A stretch of DNA of 64,000 nt, taken from assembly GCA_013112635.1 (NCBI GenBank), contig JABFGF010000012.1:33591-97590 (forward strand), in the 5' to 3' direction. Below, piece by piece: positions 1 through 9,614 of the stretch (the first letter of the stretch is position 1; each line of letters opens with the position of its first letter). A program made the translations under genes and the position numbers. A model generated the notes under the pieces. It saw only the letters and a list, made by a program, of their open reading frames with translations, had not been told where the DNA came from and made no database searches. This stretch comes from Calditrichota bacterium (lineage in GTDB: Bacteria; Calditrichota; Calditrichia; Calditrichales; J004).

Positions 1-292
1 GCATAAGTTTATGCTGTAGAATCTTATCGCCGGTAACATTTAATATAAGGTCAATAGTTTCATCACGGATAAACTCTTTGTAGTCTTTTGATGTGGGGAG
101 ATTTTCTTCCCTGGCTAATTTCATGGCAGGGCTATCCGGCTTTTTATCAATTACGCCTACAACTTGGATCGATGGATCGCTGCGGAATTGCTCCAAAAGT
201 TGCCGGCCATTATTATCACCACCAATTAAGAGAAGGCGAATTCCCTGTGTATTCGAATCGGTTTTTTGATTAATTGGCATGATAGGTTTCAT
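1..292 (-). CDS. Sensor-like protein, N-terminal fragment with Rossmann-like ligand domain
   Basis: The gene reads leftwards from an ATG at 292 and runs off the window, so only about 97 residues are visible. They contain a strand-loop-strand pattern (IRLLLIGGDNNGR, then VVGVIDKKPDSPAMKLA, then ETIDLILNVTGD) typical of a small dinucleotide- or CoA-binding-like domain. From memory this domain begins many PAS/histidine-kinase or sigma-54-type sensor proteins, so a sensor is likely, but no kinase domain is visible. A second in-frame ATG lies at 280 and neither start has a clear ribosome site. It diverges from the exchanger gene across about 230 bases. Confidence 0.55.
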   Translation of the reverse strand, partial: MKPIMPINQKTDSNTQGIRLLLIGGDNNGRQLLEQFRSDPSIQVVGVIDKKPDSPAMKLAREENLPTSKDYKEFIRDETIDLILNVTGDKILQHKLM

Positions 293-526
293 TAAAAGAA
301 AATTATATTGGCTTGGCAAAAGTGTGGCTAAAATACAGACTTTAGAGTGAACGGTGCAAGTAGGGGCAGTTTAGCCAGGGATTTGATATTTTATCCAATC
401 AGGATTTATTAAAAATTAGCTTGTGTTCATCAAATGGTTTCTTATAAATTAATTACAAATCCACAAATCAAAAGATTCAATTTTGTACTGATTTCCATTT
501 CGCTTAAATTACCCGCTTTAAAATAA

Positions 527-1519
527 TTGGACATCATTTTGATTCTAATAAACAGCCTTCTTTTTTTTGCCGGATTACTTTTACTTTATATAGGTGCCGA
601 GTTATTGGTTCGCGGCTCTTCACGCATTGCATTAATGTTGAGGATCTCTCCAATAATTGTTGGATTAACAGTTGTTGCTTTTGGTACGTCTTCACCTGAA
701 TTTTTGGTTAGCTTTTTTGCGGCCTACAAAGGAAATATTGATATTTCAGTTGGAAATATTGTTGGCAGTAATATTGCAAATATAGGACTTGTTCTGGGTT
801 TCTCTGCACTGCTCAGGCCAATATCCCGTTTAAAAGATAGTATTAAAAATGAGTTAATCTGGGTAACAGCTGTATCAATATTATTCTGGATATTTGCCAT
901 GGATAATTCGGTTGGCCACTTTGAAGGCGGTATACTGTTCTTTGGCATTATTTTATTTACAGTGTTACTGATTAGGACAAGCATAAATAACCGCTCCCAA
1001 CAAAGTACTGAAGATATTCCACATGTCGATACAGGTTGGTCTTTCATAGATTCACTTTCTAATAAAAGCAAAGTCATAATCTTTTTGATATGGACTATTA
1101 TTGGCATTATTGTTTTGGGCTATGGTTCAAAAGTAACTATCGATTCGGCAACTGCCATTGCAGAAGAATTAGGCATAAGCCAGGTTATTATTGGCTTAAC
1201 AATGGTTGCTTTCGGAACATCCCTTCCGGAACTGGCCACTGGGATTATTAGCGTTATAAAAAAGGAAAATGAATTGCTGGTTGGTAATGTAATTGGCAGC
1301 AATCTTTTTAATATCCTGGGTGTTGCCGGCCCAATAGCTTTGTTTTTCCCAATTCCTATTACCGAGTCTGTAATATGGGCCGACTTCCCTGTAATGCTCG
1401 CTTTCACTTTCTTATTAATTATCGTCATGTTTGGCATAGGTAAAATTAACCGTTTTATAGCTGGGATTTTATTTCTTGGTTACTTAACTTATATGACCTT
1501 AATTGTAATAACCCGCTAG
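527..1519 (+). CDS. Calcium/sodium antiporter, CaCA family (YrbG-like)
   Basis: A 330-residue inner-membrane cation exchanger. The two inverted alpha-repeats of the CaCA family are both visible: VGLTVVAFGTSSPEFLVSF near residues 45-65 and IGLTMVAFGTSLPELATG near 220-240, each followed by a GN-(I/V)-(V/I)-GSN segment (GNIVGSNIANIG and GNVIGSNLFNILG). The acidic residue in each GTS-x-PE motif is the expected cation ligand. The length and roughly ten hydrophobic segments fit the family. The start is TTG, since there is no ATG upstream in frame and the next Met is deep in the first repeat. Family function is exchange of Ca2+ for Na+ or H+; the exact ions are not shown. Confidence 0.9.
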   Translation: MDIILILINSLLFFAGLLLLYIGAELLVRGSSRIALMLRISPIIVGLTVVAFGTSSPEFLVSFFAAYKGNIDISVGNIVGSNIANIGLVLGFSALLRPISRLKDSIKNELIWVTAVSILFWIFAMDNSVGHFEGGILFFGIILFTVLLIRTSINNRSQQSTEDIPHVDTGWSFIDSLSNKSKVIIFLIWTIIGIIVLGYGSKVTIDSATAIAEELGISQVIIGLTMVAFGTSLPELATGIISVIKKENELLVGNVIGSNLFNILGVAGPIALFFPIPITESVIWADFPVMLAFTFLLIIVMFGIGKINRFIAGILFLGYLTYMTLIVITR

Positions 1520-1617
1520 TCACTTCTTTGTAATTATTCTACCTAATCCCAATTTTTTTAATGTGTTATCAAGATTAGACGATAAAAGGTTTTATACTTT
1601 TTAAATCGTTAAAAAAA

Positions 1618-3390
1618 ATGAAATTATATCAAAGTAACTGCGAAGATAATACTTTAGCCGCGTCTCTTGGGCATATTATCCTCTACTCATTTTTATTTTT
1701 ATTACCGGATGATGGTCTATACCATCCATCAATTAGTATTTATACTGTTCTGGCGATTATCTCACTTACAATACCTAAAATTGCTCTTATTTTTTTTAAC
1801 AGAGGTAAAAAATATGAAGAAATAATTGCATTCATTTTAATTGAATTAAGTGCTGTCTTTTGGACAATTACATATATTTCCGAAATAGTTCTTTCTTCAC
1901 AGCTAAATCATTATATAATCATTTTGTTTTTAAATATAGTTGGTATTTCTTTTATTGCTTCATTTGCCCTGTTTAAAAACCTTTCGTTTAATTATTTGTT
2001 TAATTCAACTCTATTAATAGTCTCAGCACTATTTACGTTTCTGTTTTTAGAAGAATTACAATTGCCATTTATTTTAATTTTCTTGCTAAGTTTTGTCATT
2101 GGGATTTCTTATAGTAAAGTCCACAATAAAAACTGGTTAGAATTCTTAGCGGAAAAAGATCGAAGTATTCAATATTCGCAAGCCTTGGCAAAAACAAATG
2201 AAAAGCTTAAAGAGGCATTGGCAAAAGCAGAATCTGCCACACGTATGAAAGGAGATTTTATTGCTACGGTAAGCCATGAAATTAGAACACCTATGAATGG
2301 TATTCTGGGAATGACCACACTGTTAAGAGACAGCAACCTCAATGAAGAACAAAAAGAATTCGTTGACATGATCCAAAGTTCTGCTGATTCGCTACTCACA
2401 ATAATTGATGATATTTTGGATTTTTCAAAACTTGAATCGGGGAAATTGAGAGTTGAGAATGTTTCCTTTAATATTTTAGAGGTCCTTAATGAAATTGCTG
2501 TCGTTTTTGGAGAGCTATCTAGCTCAAAAGGGTTGGATTTTCAATTAAAAATGGAAGATGAGTTTCAAAATAATGTTATTGGTGACCCGGTCCGTTTACG
2601 GCAAGTTTTAATTAACATTATAGGGAATGCCATAAAATTTACACTGCAAGGATATATAAAACTGTCAGTAAAAATGGATTCAATTGCCGGAAACATTAAA
2701 ATGGTACAATTTAAAATTGAAGACACCGGTATTGGAATAGAGAAACAACAATTAGATACAATTTTTGATCGTTTTACCCAGGCCGATGCTTCAACAACAC
2801 GTAAGTTTGGAGGAACCGGATTAGGCTTGGCAATTACTAAAGAACTTGTTGATTTGATGAGTGGTGAGTTACAAATTGATAGTAGGCCAGGAATAGGAAC
2901 AGTTTTCTTAATTAAGATACCATTTAAGTTAGATAGTTCTTTAAGGGGCAATGAAGAAAAACCAAACAATAATAGAAACCTGGCCTCATTAAATGGAATA
3001 GCAAAAGGCAAAACAATCTTATTAGTAGAAGATAATCTTATTAATCAAAAAGTTGCGTCTTTAATCCTGCAAAAGACGGGTTGCTCAATTGAAACAGCTT
3101 TGAACGGGCAGGAAGCTGTTGAAATGGTTAAATCAAACAATTATGATCTTATTTTTATGGACATCCAAATGCCGGTATTAAATGGTGTCGAAGCAACTGC
3201 TAAAATTCGTGTTTTACAACAAAATGATAAATACACGCCAATAATCGCTATGACGGCAGATGCCATGAAAGGTGACCGGGAAAAATATATAAGTGCCGGC
3301 ATGGATGATTATATCAGTAAACCTATTAAGCAGGAAGTGCTGTTCAGCGTTCTCTCGGAGTGGATATCTAAAAACAATAATAATACTTAA
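1618..3390 (+). CDS. Membrane hybrid sensor histidine kinase with receiver domain
   Basis: A 590-residue two-component protein. Residues 1-175 hold about six hydrophobic segments and no recognisable periplasmic domain. A coiled linker follows, then HisKA with the H-box (VSHEIRTPMNG, phospho-acceptor His220), HATPase_c (N box near 325-335, then DTGIGIE and GGTGLGLAI), and a C-terminal receiver (LLVEDNLINQK, phospho-acceptor Asp515 in FMDIQMPV, and the conserved Lys in SKPIK). The kinase would pass phosphate to its own receiver; no Hpt domain or output regulator is adjacent. It stands alone between the exchanger and the ABC gene. A second hybrid kinase at 57762 shares the core but has a soluble PAS front end. 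The signal sensed is unknown. Confidence 0.92.
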   Translation: MKLYQSNCEDNTLAASLGHIILYSFLFLLPDDGLYHPSISIYTVLAIISLTIPKIALIFFNRGKKYEEIIAFILIELSAVFWTITYISEIVLSSQLNHYIIILFLNIVGISFIASFALFKNLSFNYLFNSTLLIVSALFTFLFLEELQLPFILIFLLSFVIGISYSKVHNKNWLEFLAEKDRSIQYSQALAKTNEKLKEALAKAESATRMKGDFIATVSHEIRTPMNGILGMTTLLRDSNLNEEQKEFVDMIQSSADSLLTIIDDILDFSKLESGKLRVENVSFNILEVLNEIAVVFGELSSSKGLDFQLKMEDEFQNNVIGDPVRLRQVLINIIGNAIKFTLQGYIKLSVKMDSIAGNIKMVQFKIEDTGIGIEKQQLDTIFDRFTQADASTTRKFGGTGLGLAITKELVDLMSGELQIDSRPGIGTVFLIKIPFKLDSSLRGNEEKPNNNRNLASLNGIAKGKTILLVEDNLINQKVASLILQKTGCSIETALNGQEAVEMVKSNNYDLIFMDIQMPVLNGVEATAKIRVLQQNDKYTPIIAMTADAMKGDREKYISAGMDDYISKPIKQEVLFSVLSEWISKNNNNT

Positions 3391-3572
3391 TCACCTTAGT
3401 TAGTCCTTTTCTCCTCGTATTCAATAAATTCATTTTTTTTGGTTCTATTGTCACGTTTCTTTATGCTTAAAATTCTCTTGTAACAATTTAAGTTTTAGAT
3501 TCGTAGAAAGTTTGCAATAAAAAGCCGACTCTTTTGTCTATAATTAAAACAAACAGATTGATCCTCTTTTAA

Positions 3573-4448
3573 ATGAAAATTAACATTCGAGAACTCTCTA
3601 AAATATATCCAAATAAAAACAAAGCTTTAGATAATGTTTCCTTTGAAATATCTGATGGTTTGTTTGGGCTTCTTGGCCCAAATGGGGCTGGTAAATCAAC
3701 ATTGATGCGTATTCTCGTTACATTGATGAAACCAACAAAAGGATCAGTGACAATTGATGGTTTTGATCTGCAAAAAAATCGTAAGGAAATCCGTGGTTTA
3801 TTGGGTTACCTGCCACAAGACTTTAGTACATTTCCTAAAATAAAAACATGGGAGTTTCTCGATTACAGTGCACGTTTGGCCGGTCTTTCCAATAAAAAAA
3901 AACGTATCCAAAAAATAGATTTACTTCTGGAAAAAGTTGGCTTGTTCGATTCGCGTGAAAAGCTGGCCAGTAAGCTTTCCGGTGGAATGAAAAGGCGTGT
4001 TGGAATTGCCCAGGCATTGATCAATGATCCCAAAATATTAATTGTTGATGAGCCAACCACAGGGCTGGATCCTGAAGAAAGAATTCGCTTCCGCAATTTA
4101 TTAACGGAAATGTCCAGGGACGAGCGGATAATTATTTTATCAACTCATATAGTTGGTGATATTTCCAGCACATGCCATGATATGGCTTTGTTAAGCAAAG
4201 GCAGCCTTGCTTTTAAGGGAGCTCCAAAAGACTTAATTGAACAAGCTGTTCCTTATACATATCAACTTGAAGTGGATTATTCTGAGCTTGAAAAAGTAAA
4301 ACAGGAACACATAGTTATTTCCACCGTGCCAGTCGATAGTGGATGGCAGGTAGATGTTGTTGCAAAAAATATAAATGGATTTAAAGCCAGACAAATTGAG
4401 CCTAACCTTGAACACGCCTATGTCTGTTTTATGGAATTGTTAAATTAG
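3573..4448 (+). CDS. ABC transporter ATP-binding protein
   Basis: A 291-residue ATPase with a complete cassette: Walker A GPNGAGKST (Lys41), Q-loop GYLPQDF, signature LSGGMKRR, Walker B ILIVDEPTTGLDP and H-loop STH. The last 80 residues form an extra C-terminal domain. The subfamily is the one that commonly partners large permease/M1-peptidase-like proteins, and the next gene encodes exactly such a protein 111 bases downstream. The cassette is strikingly like the one at the C-terminus of the RND fusion at 14422: both have GLLGPNGAGK, ERIRFRNLL and an SGGMK(R/Q)RVGIAQ signature. They are probably paralogues made within this cluster. The substrate is unknown. Confidence 0.93.
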   Translation: MKINIRELSKIYPNKNKALDNVSFEISDGLFGLLGPNGAGKSTLMRILVTLMKPTKGSVTIDGFDLQKNRKEIRGLLGYLPQDFSTFPKIKTWEFLDYSARLAGLSNKKKRIQKIDLLLEKVGLFDSREKLASKLSGGMKRRVGIAQALINDPKILIVDEPTTGLDPEERIRFRNLLTEMSRDERIIILSTHIVGDISSTCHDMALLSKGSLAFKGAPKDLIEQAVPYTYQLEVDYSELEKVKQEHIVISTVPVDSGWQVDVVAKNINGFKARQIEPNLEHAYVCFMELLN

Positions 4449-4460
4449 TTTTTAATTGTT

Positions 4461-4533
4461 GTCATTCTGAACGAAGCAATTACGGAGTGAAGAATCCCAT
4501 TGCTTCAGGGGATACTTTGTGCCTCAGCATGAC
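4461..4533. repeat. GTCAT...ATGAC intergenic repeat, copy 1
   Basis: A 73-base element between the ABC ATPase and its permease. It starts GTCATTCTGAACGAAG and ends CAGCATGAC, so its tips GTCAT/ATGAC are an inverted repeat. Related elements with the same tips occur at 7916-7980 and 41708-41752. This style of short non-coding palindromic repeat is common between genes in FCB-type bacteria; no protein is encoded. Confidence 0.6.
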
Positions 4534-4559
4534 ACTCTGTTTTTTTTGAGACAAAATTT

Positions 4560-7500
4560 ATGATCAGCTTTTATCAATCAATAAAAATAAATGCTATTTA
4601 CGAAATAAAAATCCTGCTTAGGGGTTGGTTTTTTCGCATTTTTGCAATTGGGTCTATTGTCAGCCTGGCTGGTATGAATGTTCTTTTTCACAGTTCAGTA
4701 TCACCTGTCCCGCGGTTTATCCACTCAATGGATTCGTTTCTGCCGTATATGAGCATTGCCATGCCACATTATTTACTTATTGTGGTGCTAATTTTTCTCA
4801 CAACGGATTTGTATAAACGCGATAAAAAGTTTAATACATCCGATGTGGTTTATATAAGAGATATGAGTAATCTCAGTTTTTTACTTGGCCGAATTTCCGG
4901 TATCCTAATGCTCTTTTTTGCGCTTGATTTTATATATATTTTAAGCGGCGCTATTGTAAATCTGTTTTTCAGCAATCTCAGTTTTATCTGGCAGGTATAT
5001 TTTATTTATCCTCTTTTGCTTTCTATGCCGGCGCTAATTTTTGCCGTAGGGCTTACAATGTTTTTAATGCATGTTGTCCGCAATCAGGCAGTTGTAATAA
5101 TCCTGGTGATTGGCTTGCTGGTAGCATCTGTTTTTTATGGCTCTGATTTTGGTTTTCTGATGTTTGATATTCTGGCTGCAAAACTTGCATTTACTTATTC
5201 AGATTTTACGGGACTCAGCAATTTTACTACTCTTGCATCTCAAAGGCTTGGCTGGTTTGGTTTAGGATTAGTTTTTATGTTGCTGAGTGTATTGCTGGTT
5301 CAGCGGCTGCCACAATCAAAAAAAGCTAAAGTTTTTATTATTATATCTCTTATAGGTATGCCTCTTGTTAGTGGATCATTCTTTTTCAATTATTACAATT
5401 ATTATAAAGAAGGTGAGCAGCTAAGAGAAAAAGTTGCCAGGCAAACAGAATTATTCTTAACAAATGAAACGGTACATGTAAACAGCTATGATCTAAATGT
5501 AAAACATGAAGGCAATCGTCTTTTTGTAGAGGCAAAACTTGGTTTCGAAAATAGGTCAAATCACCCGATTGATACGGTAAAATTTTTGTTAAATCCCGGG
5601 TTGCAGATAAGCAGGGTTTCTCAAGCCGGAAGAGACTTAACTTTTAGCCAGAATGGAATTGTTGCCAAAATTTTATTGGATGAAAAATTAATCCAAACAA
5701 AATCAGGTTCACTTCAAATTACTTATTCCGGCTCAATTGATGATCGCATCGCGTATCCACATATTATTGGTGAAGACAGAGACCAAACACATTATATTTG
5801 GATGTACCGGATGGAAGCGCGTTATGGTTTTACCGAGGATAATTATCTGCTTTTACCACCTGCGCTTTATTGGTATCCCAAAACATATACTGCCGGCCAT
5901 CGAGATATTTTAAAACCATTTTCCGCGTTTTCCTTAACTGTTCAAACAAGCAAAGATTTAATAGCCATTTCCCAGGGGAATGTAATTAATAATGAACCAG
6001 GGATATTTGAATTTGAAAATACAATTTCCTTAAAAGAAATTTCTTTGATAATCGGGCCTTACGATAAGAAAACCATTCAGGTAGATAGTTTGGAAATCAG
6101 TGTCTATTCTTATGAGCAACACGACTATTATAAAGAATTTTTTAAAGAAATCGGAGATACTCTTCCCGAAGTTGTTAAAAGCCAGTTGCAGGATTTTGAG
6201 AATAAAGTAGGATTGAGTTATCCATTTGACCGTTTTACAATCGTTGAAGTTCCTATTCACCATCACGCCTATCAACGCAACGGACGTTTAAATGCAGATT
6301 TTTTACAAGCTGAACAAGTTTGGCTTCCGGAAAATATGGCCACTCTCTCTTCATCCTATTTCAAACATCAGCAGGAAAGGCAGAAGCGTTTTGGAAACCG
6401 AAGCAACCAGACTTATACGGATTTGGAAAAAGAGATTATGCTTTTCCGGCGCTTTGTAAACAACACTTTTATTGGTATGGAAGGCCGCCGCTTTGGTGAT
6501 GAAAATCTTATGTCATTTGTCCCGGACCTGAATGTTTATCCATTATTTCTAAATTTTTGCCTGGCATTGGGAGATGAAGAAAACCAGGCTTTTGCAATTG
6601 CTTTGGAATCGAACTTGCGTCAGGATGCAATTTTTCAAGGACCGCGTAACCGCTGGAGTATTGGAGAACTTACAACAACCGAAGAAGCAAATCTTGCATT
6701 AAGCGATACTAGTTTAGATGTTATTATGAAAGCTGCGGATGAAGATTTGGTTAATAAAGTGTTGGCTGTTAAAGGGAGCTATCTTTTAAAAAAACTAAAA
6801 CATATTTTGGGTGAAAGTGGCTTTGATAATTTTATGCAGAATATGATTGCTGAAAATCGTTTTAAATCTATTTCGGTGGATTCGATTGCCGGTATTTTGA
6901 AAAGTGATCACAATTATGATATGACCTCTGAATTAAAACAGTGGAGATATGATGATCGTTTACCGGGATATTTGATAAGAGGCTTTGAGCTTTACCAGAT
7001 AAGGGACGGTGACCGCTTAAGATATCAGGTACTTTTTTCTGTTTATAACCCAACACCGGTAAGTGGATTAATAGAAGTTGAATTTTCCTATCCGGGTGAA
7101 GGACGCCGTCGTTTTATGGAAGGTATTACTGCAAATAGTGAACAATGGTTGTATGAAATAGAGGCAGAAAAATCTCTGCAAATAGGAATCGTTTTAGATG
7201 CAGAACCACGGGCCATTAGGGTGAATACATTAGTTTCTCAAAATTTGCCAACAGTGTACTCACATGTTTTTGATGATGCAGAATTAAAACAAAACACGAA
7301 AGCAATAGAAGGGCAATTATTGTTTAGCTGGATGGATGAGGTTGAAAAGGATGATGCGATAAGTGACAATAGCGGGGAAGATTTTGGATATGTTCACCCA
7401 CAATATCACAGCCAGTTAAAAGAATGGATACATGAAGATGCCAATAAAGAAAAAGATGAGTATGAAGGGTTTGCCTGGTGGTATGGCCCGTCTCAATGGA

Positions 7501-7880
7501 AAAAATTAAAATTCCCATCTTTTTATGGGGAGTTTGTGCACTCTGCTTATTATGCCAGAAGCGGTTCCGGCGAAAGAAAAGCTACCTGGGTAGCAGATAT
7601 CCCGGAAGATGCATTTTACCAGGTATATGTTCATGTTCCCGATAAAAGTGATTTCCGCAGAGGGAGACGTGGTGGTGAAAGCTTCGGGGTTCAAAAGTAT
7701 ATTATCTACCACTCTGATGGTGAAGATGAAATAGAACTTGATTTTTCGGAAGCGGAACCAGGCTGGAATTATATGGAAACATATTATTTTAAAGAAGGAC
7801 AAGGCAAAGTTGTTTTAACAGATGATAGCGATGGCCGAATGGTTGTAGCCGATGCTGTTAAATGGGAATTGAAAGAATAA
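4560..7880 (+). CDS. Large ABC permease with degenerate M1-peptidase-like region and golvesin-like C-terminus
   Basis: An 1106-residue membrane protein, translated just after its ATPase (3573). Residues 1-280 carry about six or seven transmembrane helices of ABC-2 type. Residues 300-800 resemble the M1-aminopeptidase domain found in such permeases (LSYPFDRFTIVEVP, then a helical C-terminal part). However, the zinc motif HExxH is absent; the nearest His cluster, VPIHHHAYQ, is not a match. The last 120 residues (from about FVHSAYYARSGSGE to ADAVKWELK) look like the golvesin C-terminal-like beta domain, also present in the amidase-like gene at 26456. I infer a non-catalytic extracytoplasmic domain used for binding. 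The peptidase ancestry is fairly clear; the cargo is unknown. Confidence 0.75.
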   Translation: MISFYQSIKINAIYEIKILLRGWFFRIFAIGSIVSLAGMNVLFHSSVSPVPRFIHSMDSFLPYMSIAMPHYLLIVVLIFLTTDLYKRDKKFNTSDVVYIRDMSNLSFLLGRISGILMLFFALDFIYILSGAIVNLFFSNLSFIWQVYFIYPLLLSMPALIFAVGLTMFLMHVVRNQAVVIILVIGLLVASVFYGSDFGFLMFDILAAKLAFTYSDFTGLSNFTTLASQRLGWFGLGLVFMLLSVLLVQRLPQSKKAKVFIIISLIGMPLVSGSFFFNYYNYYKEGEQLREKVARQTELFLTNETVHVNSYDLNVKHEGNRLFVEAKLGFENRSNHPIDTVKFLLNPGLQISRVSQAGRDLTFSQNGIVAKILLDEKLIQTKSGSLQITYSGSIDDRIAYPHIIGEDRDQTHYIWMYRMEARYGFTEDNYLLLPPALYWYPKTYTAGHRDILKPFSAFSLTVQTSKDLIAISQGNVINNEPGIFEFENTISLKEISLIIGPYDKKTIQVDSLEISVYSYEQHDYYKEFFKEIGDTLPEVVKSQLQDFENKVGLSYPFDRFTIVEVPIHHHAYQRNGRLNADFLQAEQVWLPENMATLSSSYFKHQQERQKRFGNRSNQTYTDLEKEIMLFRRFVNNTFIGMEGRRFGDENLMSFVPDLNVYPLFLNFCLALGDEENQAFAIALESNLRQDAIFQGPRNRWSIGELTTTEEANLALSDTSLDVIMKAADEDLVNKVLAVKGSYLLKKLKHILGESGFDNFMQNMIAENRFKSISVDSIAGILKSDHNYDMTSELKQWRYDDRLPGYLIRGFELYQIRDGDRLRYQVLFSVYNPTPVSGLIEVEFSYPGEGRRRFMEGITANSEQWLYEIEAEKSLQIGIVLDAEPRAIRVNTLVSQNLPTVYSHVFDDAELKQNTKAIEGQLLFSWMDEVEKDDAISDNSGEDFGYVHPQYHSQLKEWIHEDANKEKDEYEGFAWWYGPSQWKKLKFPSFYGEFVHSAYYARSGSGERKATWVADIPEDAFYQVYVHVPDKSDFRRGRRGGESFGVQKYIIYHSDGEDEIELDFSEAEPGWNYMETYYFKEGQGKVVLTDDSDGRMVVADAVKWELKE

Positions 7881-7915
7881 ACTGGAATAGAACGAAACGT
7901 AATACGGCATTAGAT

Positions 7916-7980
7916 CGTCAACCTGAACTTGGTTCAGGTTCTACTTATGTAAAGGATGCCAAATTAAACTAGGCATGACG
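7916..7980. repeat. CGTCA...TGACG intergenic repeat, copy 2
   Basis: A 65-base element with tips CGTCA/TGACG. It contains a perfect 8-bp hairpin ACCTGAAC-ttg-GTTCAGGT at 7921-7939. Its right tip supplies an ATG in frame with tolC, which would add 16 unlikely residues to that protein. It belongs with the repeats at 4461 and 41708. Confidence 0.6.
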
Positions 7981-8022
7981 AAATTCATTCCTTATAACAA
8001 AATTTTTAAAGAAAGACAATTT

Positions 8023-9483
8023 ATGAAGAAATTCAGTATTCTTATTGTGGGATTATTTTTATTCCAGTTTGCGGCTGCACAGGAAATAATAAATTTTGAT
8101 GATGCTATGCGTATAGCGAGGGAAAACAGCCCAACTATAAGGCAGGCACGTTTTAGCCTGGAACGCAGCCAGGAATTGCTTAATGCTCAGGAGGCTGCCC
8201 TGAACTCCCGTTTCAGTTTAAATGTTGAGCCATTTTTATTTCAACGCAGCCGTAACTTTCAGGCATTACTTGGCCGGTTTAATGATTCTGAAGAGAAACG
8301 TTCCAGTGCCACATTTATTGTAGCCCAACCCATTTTGCTTACAGATGGAACACTTTCTTTGCAGAACACTTTTCAATACAGAGATACGCAAAGCGAATTT
8401 CAAGGTGATGTTCAGAATAAGATTTATAGTAACAACCTGTTTTTATCATTTAGCCAGCCTTTATTTACATACAACCGGACAAAACTGGCCTTGGAAGAGG
8501 TTAAAGCAGATCTGGATTATTCTTATCTAAATTACGTTATTAATGAACTGCAGTTGGAGCAGCAAGTTGCTAATCTTTTTTATAGGACCTACCAAAATAA
8601 ACTGGCCCTGCAGGTTGCACGTGAGGATTTATCCAATACAAAACAAAGTTATGAAATAATTGAAAATAAGGTTAATGCAGGGTTGGCAGCAAAAGAGGAG
8701 CTTTTTCAGGCAGAGTTAAACCTGATTACCAGCCGCTCTTCGGTACAAAACAGCGAAGTGACCTTGCAAAATTCTTTAGATGATCTTAAGCAGCTTTTGG
8801 GTATTGATTTGTATAAAGAAATATCTGTTGCAACTGAAATAAGCCAGGATAAAATAGAAATATCCGCTGAGCGGGCAATAAAGCTGGGGCTGGCAAATCG
8901 CCTGGAGCTGCGACAAAGAGATCTTGATATACGTAGCTCGAAGGCCAGTTTAATAAGGGCCGCTGCTACAAATGAGTTTAAAGGGAATTTAAATCTGAGT
9001 TATGGATTTATAGGAAATGATGAAGCTGTAAATCAAATATTTGATAATCAGGACCAAAACCAGAGCGCCAGTATTTCATTTGATATTCCGATTTATGATT
9101 GGGGAGAACAGGAATCCCGCGAGAAAGCTGCTCAAATATCTGTCATGACTTCTGAATTCAATCGGGAAGATGAAAAAGTAAATATTATTATTGGGCTAAG
9201 AAAAGCCTATCGTTCACTGGAGAACCAATCGCTGCAGATTGACCTTGCAAAGCAAAATGTAAAAATTGCCCAGCAAACTTATGATATCAATCTTGAGCGA
9301 TATAAAAACGGTGACTTAACAAGCATGGATTTAAACTTGTTCCAAAATCAGCTTTCTACAAAAAAGAACAACCTGGTTGATGCGCAAATTAATTATAAAC
9401 TTTTACTCTTGGATTTAAAAGTACAGGCCTTATGGGATTTTGAAAAAGACAGGGCTGTGGATATTCAAAAACAAAATCGTTAA
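8023..9483 (+). CDS. TolC-family outer-membrane efflux protein
   Basis: 486 residues from the start chosen here. The Met at 8023 begins a clean signal peptide (MKKFSILIVGLFLFQFAAA, cut before QEI). An upstream in-frame ATG at 7975 falls inside a repeat and would put charged residues before the signal, so I reject it. The mature protein has two long alpha-helical coiled repeats typical of OEP/TolC (for example REDLSNTKQSYEIIENKV and KQNVKIAQQTYDINLERY) with beta-barrel stretches between (FLSFSQPLF, SISFDIPIYDWG). It should form the outer-membrane exit duct for the adaptor and RND genes that follow. Confidence 0.92.
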   Translation: MKKFSILIVGLFLFQFAAAQEIINFDDAMRIARENSPTIRQARFSLERSQELLNAQEAALNSRFSLNVEPFLFQRSRNFQALLGRFNDSEEKRSSATFIVAQPILLTDGTLSLQNTFQYRDTQSEFQGDVQNKIYSNNLFLSFSQPLFTYNRTKLALEEVKADLDYSYLNYVINELQLEQQVANLFYRTYQNKLALQVAREDLSNTKQSYEIIENKVNAGLAAKEELFQAELNLITSRSSVQNSEVTLQNSLDDLKQLLGIDLYKEISVATEISQDKIEISAERAIKLGLANRLELRQRDLDIRSSKASLIRAAATNEFKGNLNLSYGFIGNDEAVNQIFDNQDQNQSASISFDIPIYDWGEQESREKAAQISVMTSEFNREDEKVNIIIGLRKAYRSLENQSLQIDLAKQNVKIAQQTYDINLERYKNGDLTSMDLNLFQNQLSTKKNNLVDAQINYKLLLLDLKVQALWDFEKDRAVDIQKQNR

Positions 9484-9490
9484 GCGTGTT

Positions 9491-9571
9491 GCGAAGAGCG
9501 TTTTATCCAAAGCAGATATTATGCAAGTTGGAAAAAAGATTTGATGTAATTTGAGAAAAAACGCTTTTCGC
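9491..9571. repeat. Intergenic inverted repeat, 14-bp arms
   Basis: Arms 9491-9504 (GCGAAGAGCGTTTT) and 9558-9571 (AAAACGCTTTTCGC) pair over 14 positions with one G-T or mismatch position and enclose a 53-base loop. A small second hairpin CCGTA-cacca-TACGG follows at 9578-9592. It lies between tolC and the adaptor gene. It could be an attenuator or processing site, or just another dispersed repeat; there is no terminal T-run. Confidence 0.5.
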
Positions 9572-9614
9572 ATTACACCGTACACCATACGGTATTTTAT
9601 AAGGAGATATTAAA

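Noticed and set aside
88..273. A plus-strand reading frame of 61 codons at the left edge
   Set aside because: The opposite strand carries a continuous protein-like frame with a recognisable ligand-domain pattern; the plus frame has no such pattern.
7975..8022. An upstream ATG for the TolC-like gene
   Set aside because: It lies in the tip of a repeat and would put sixteen charged residues in front of a clean signal peptide.
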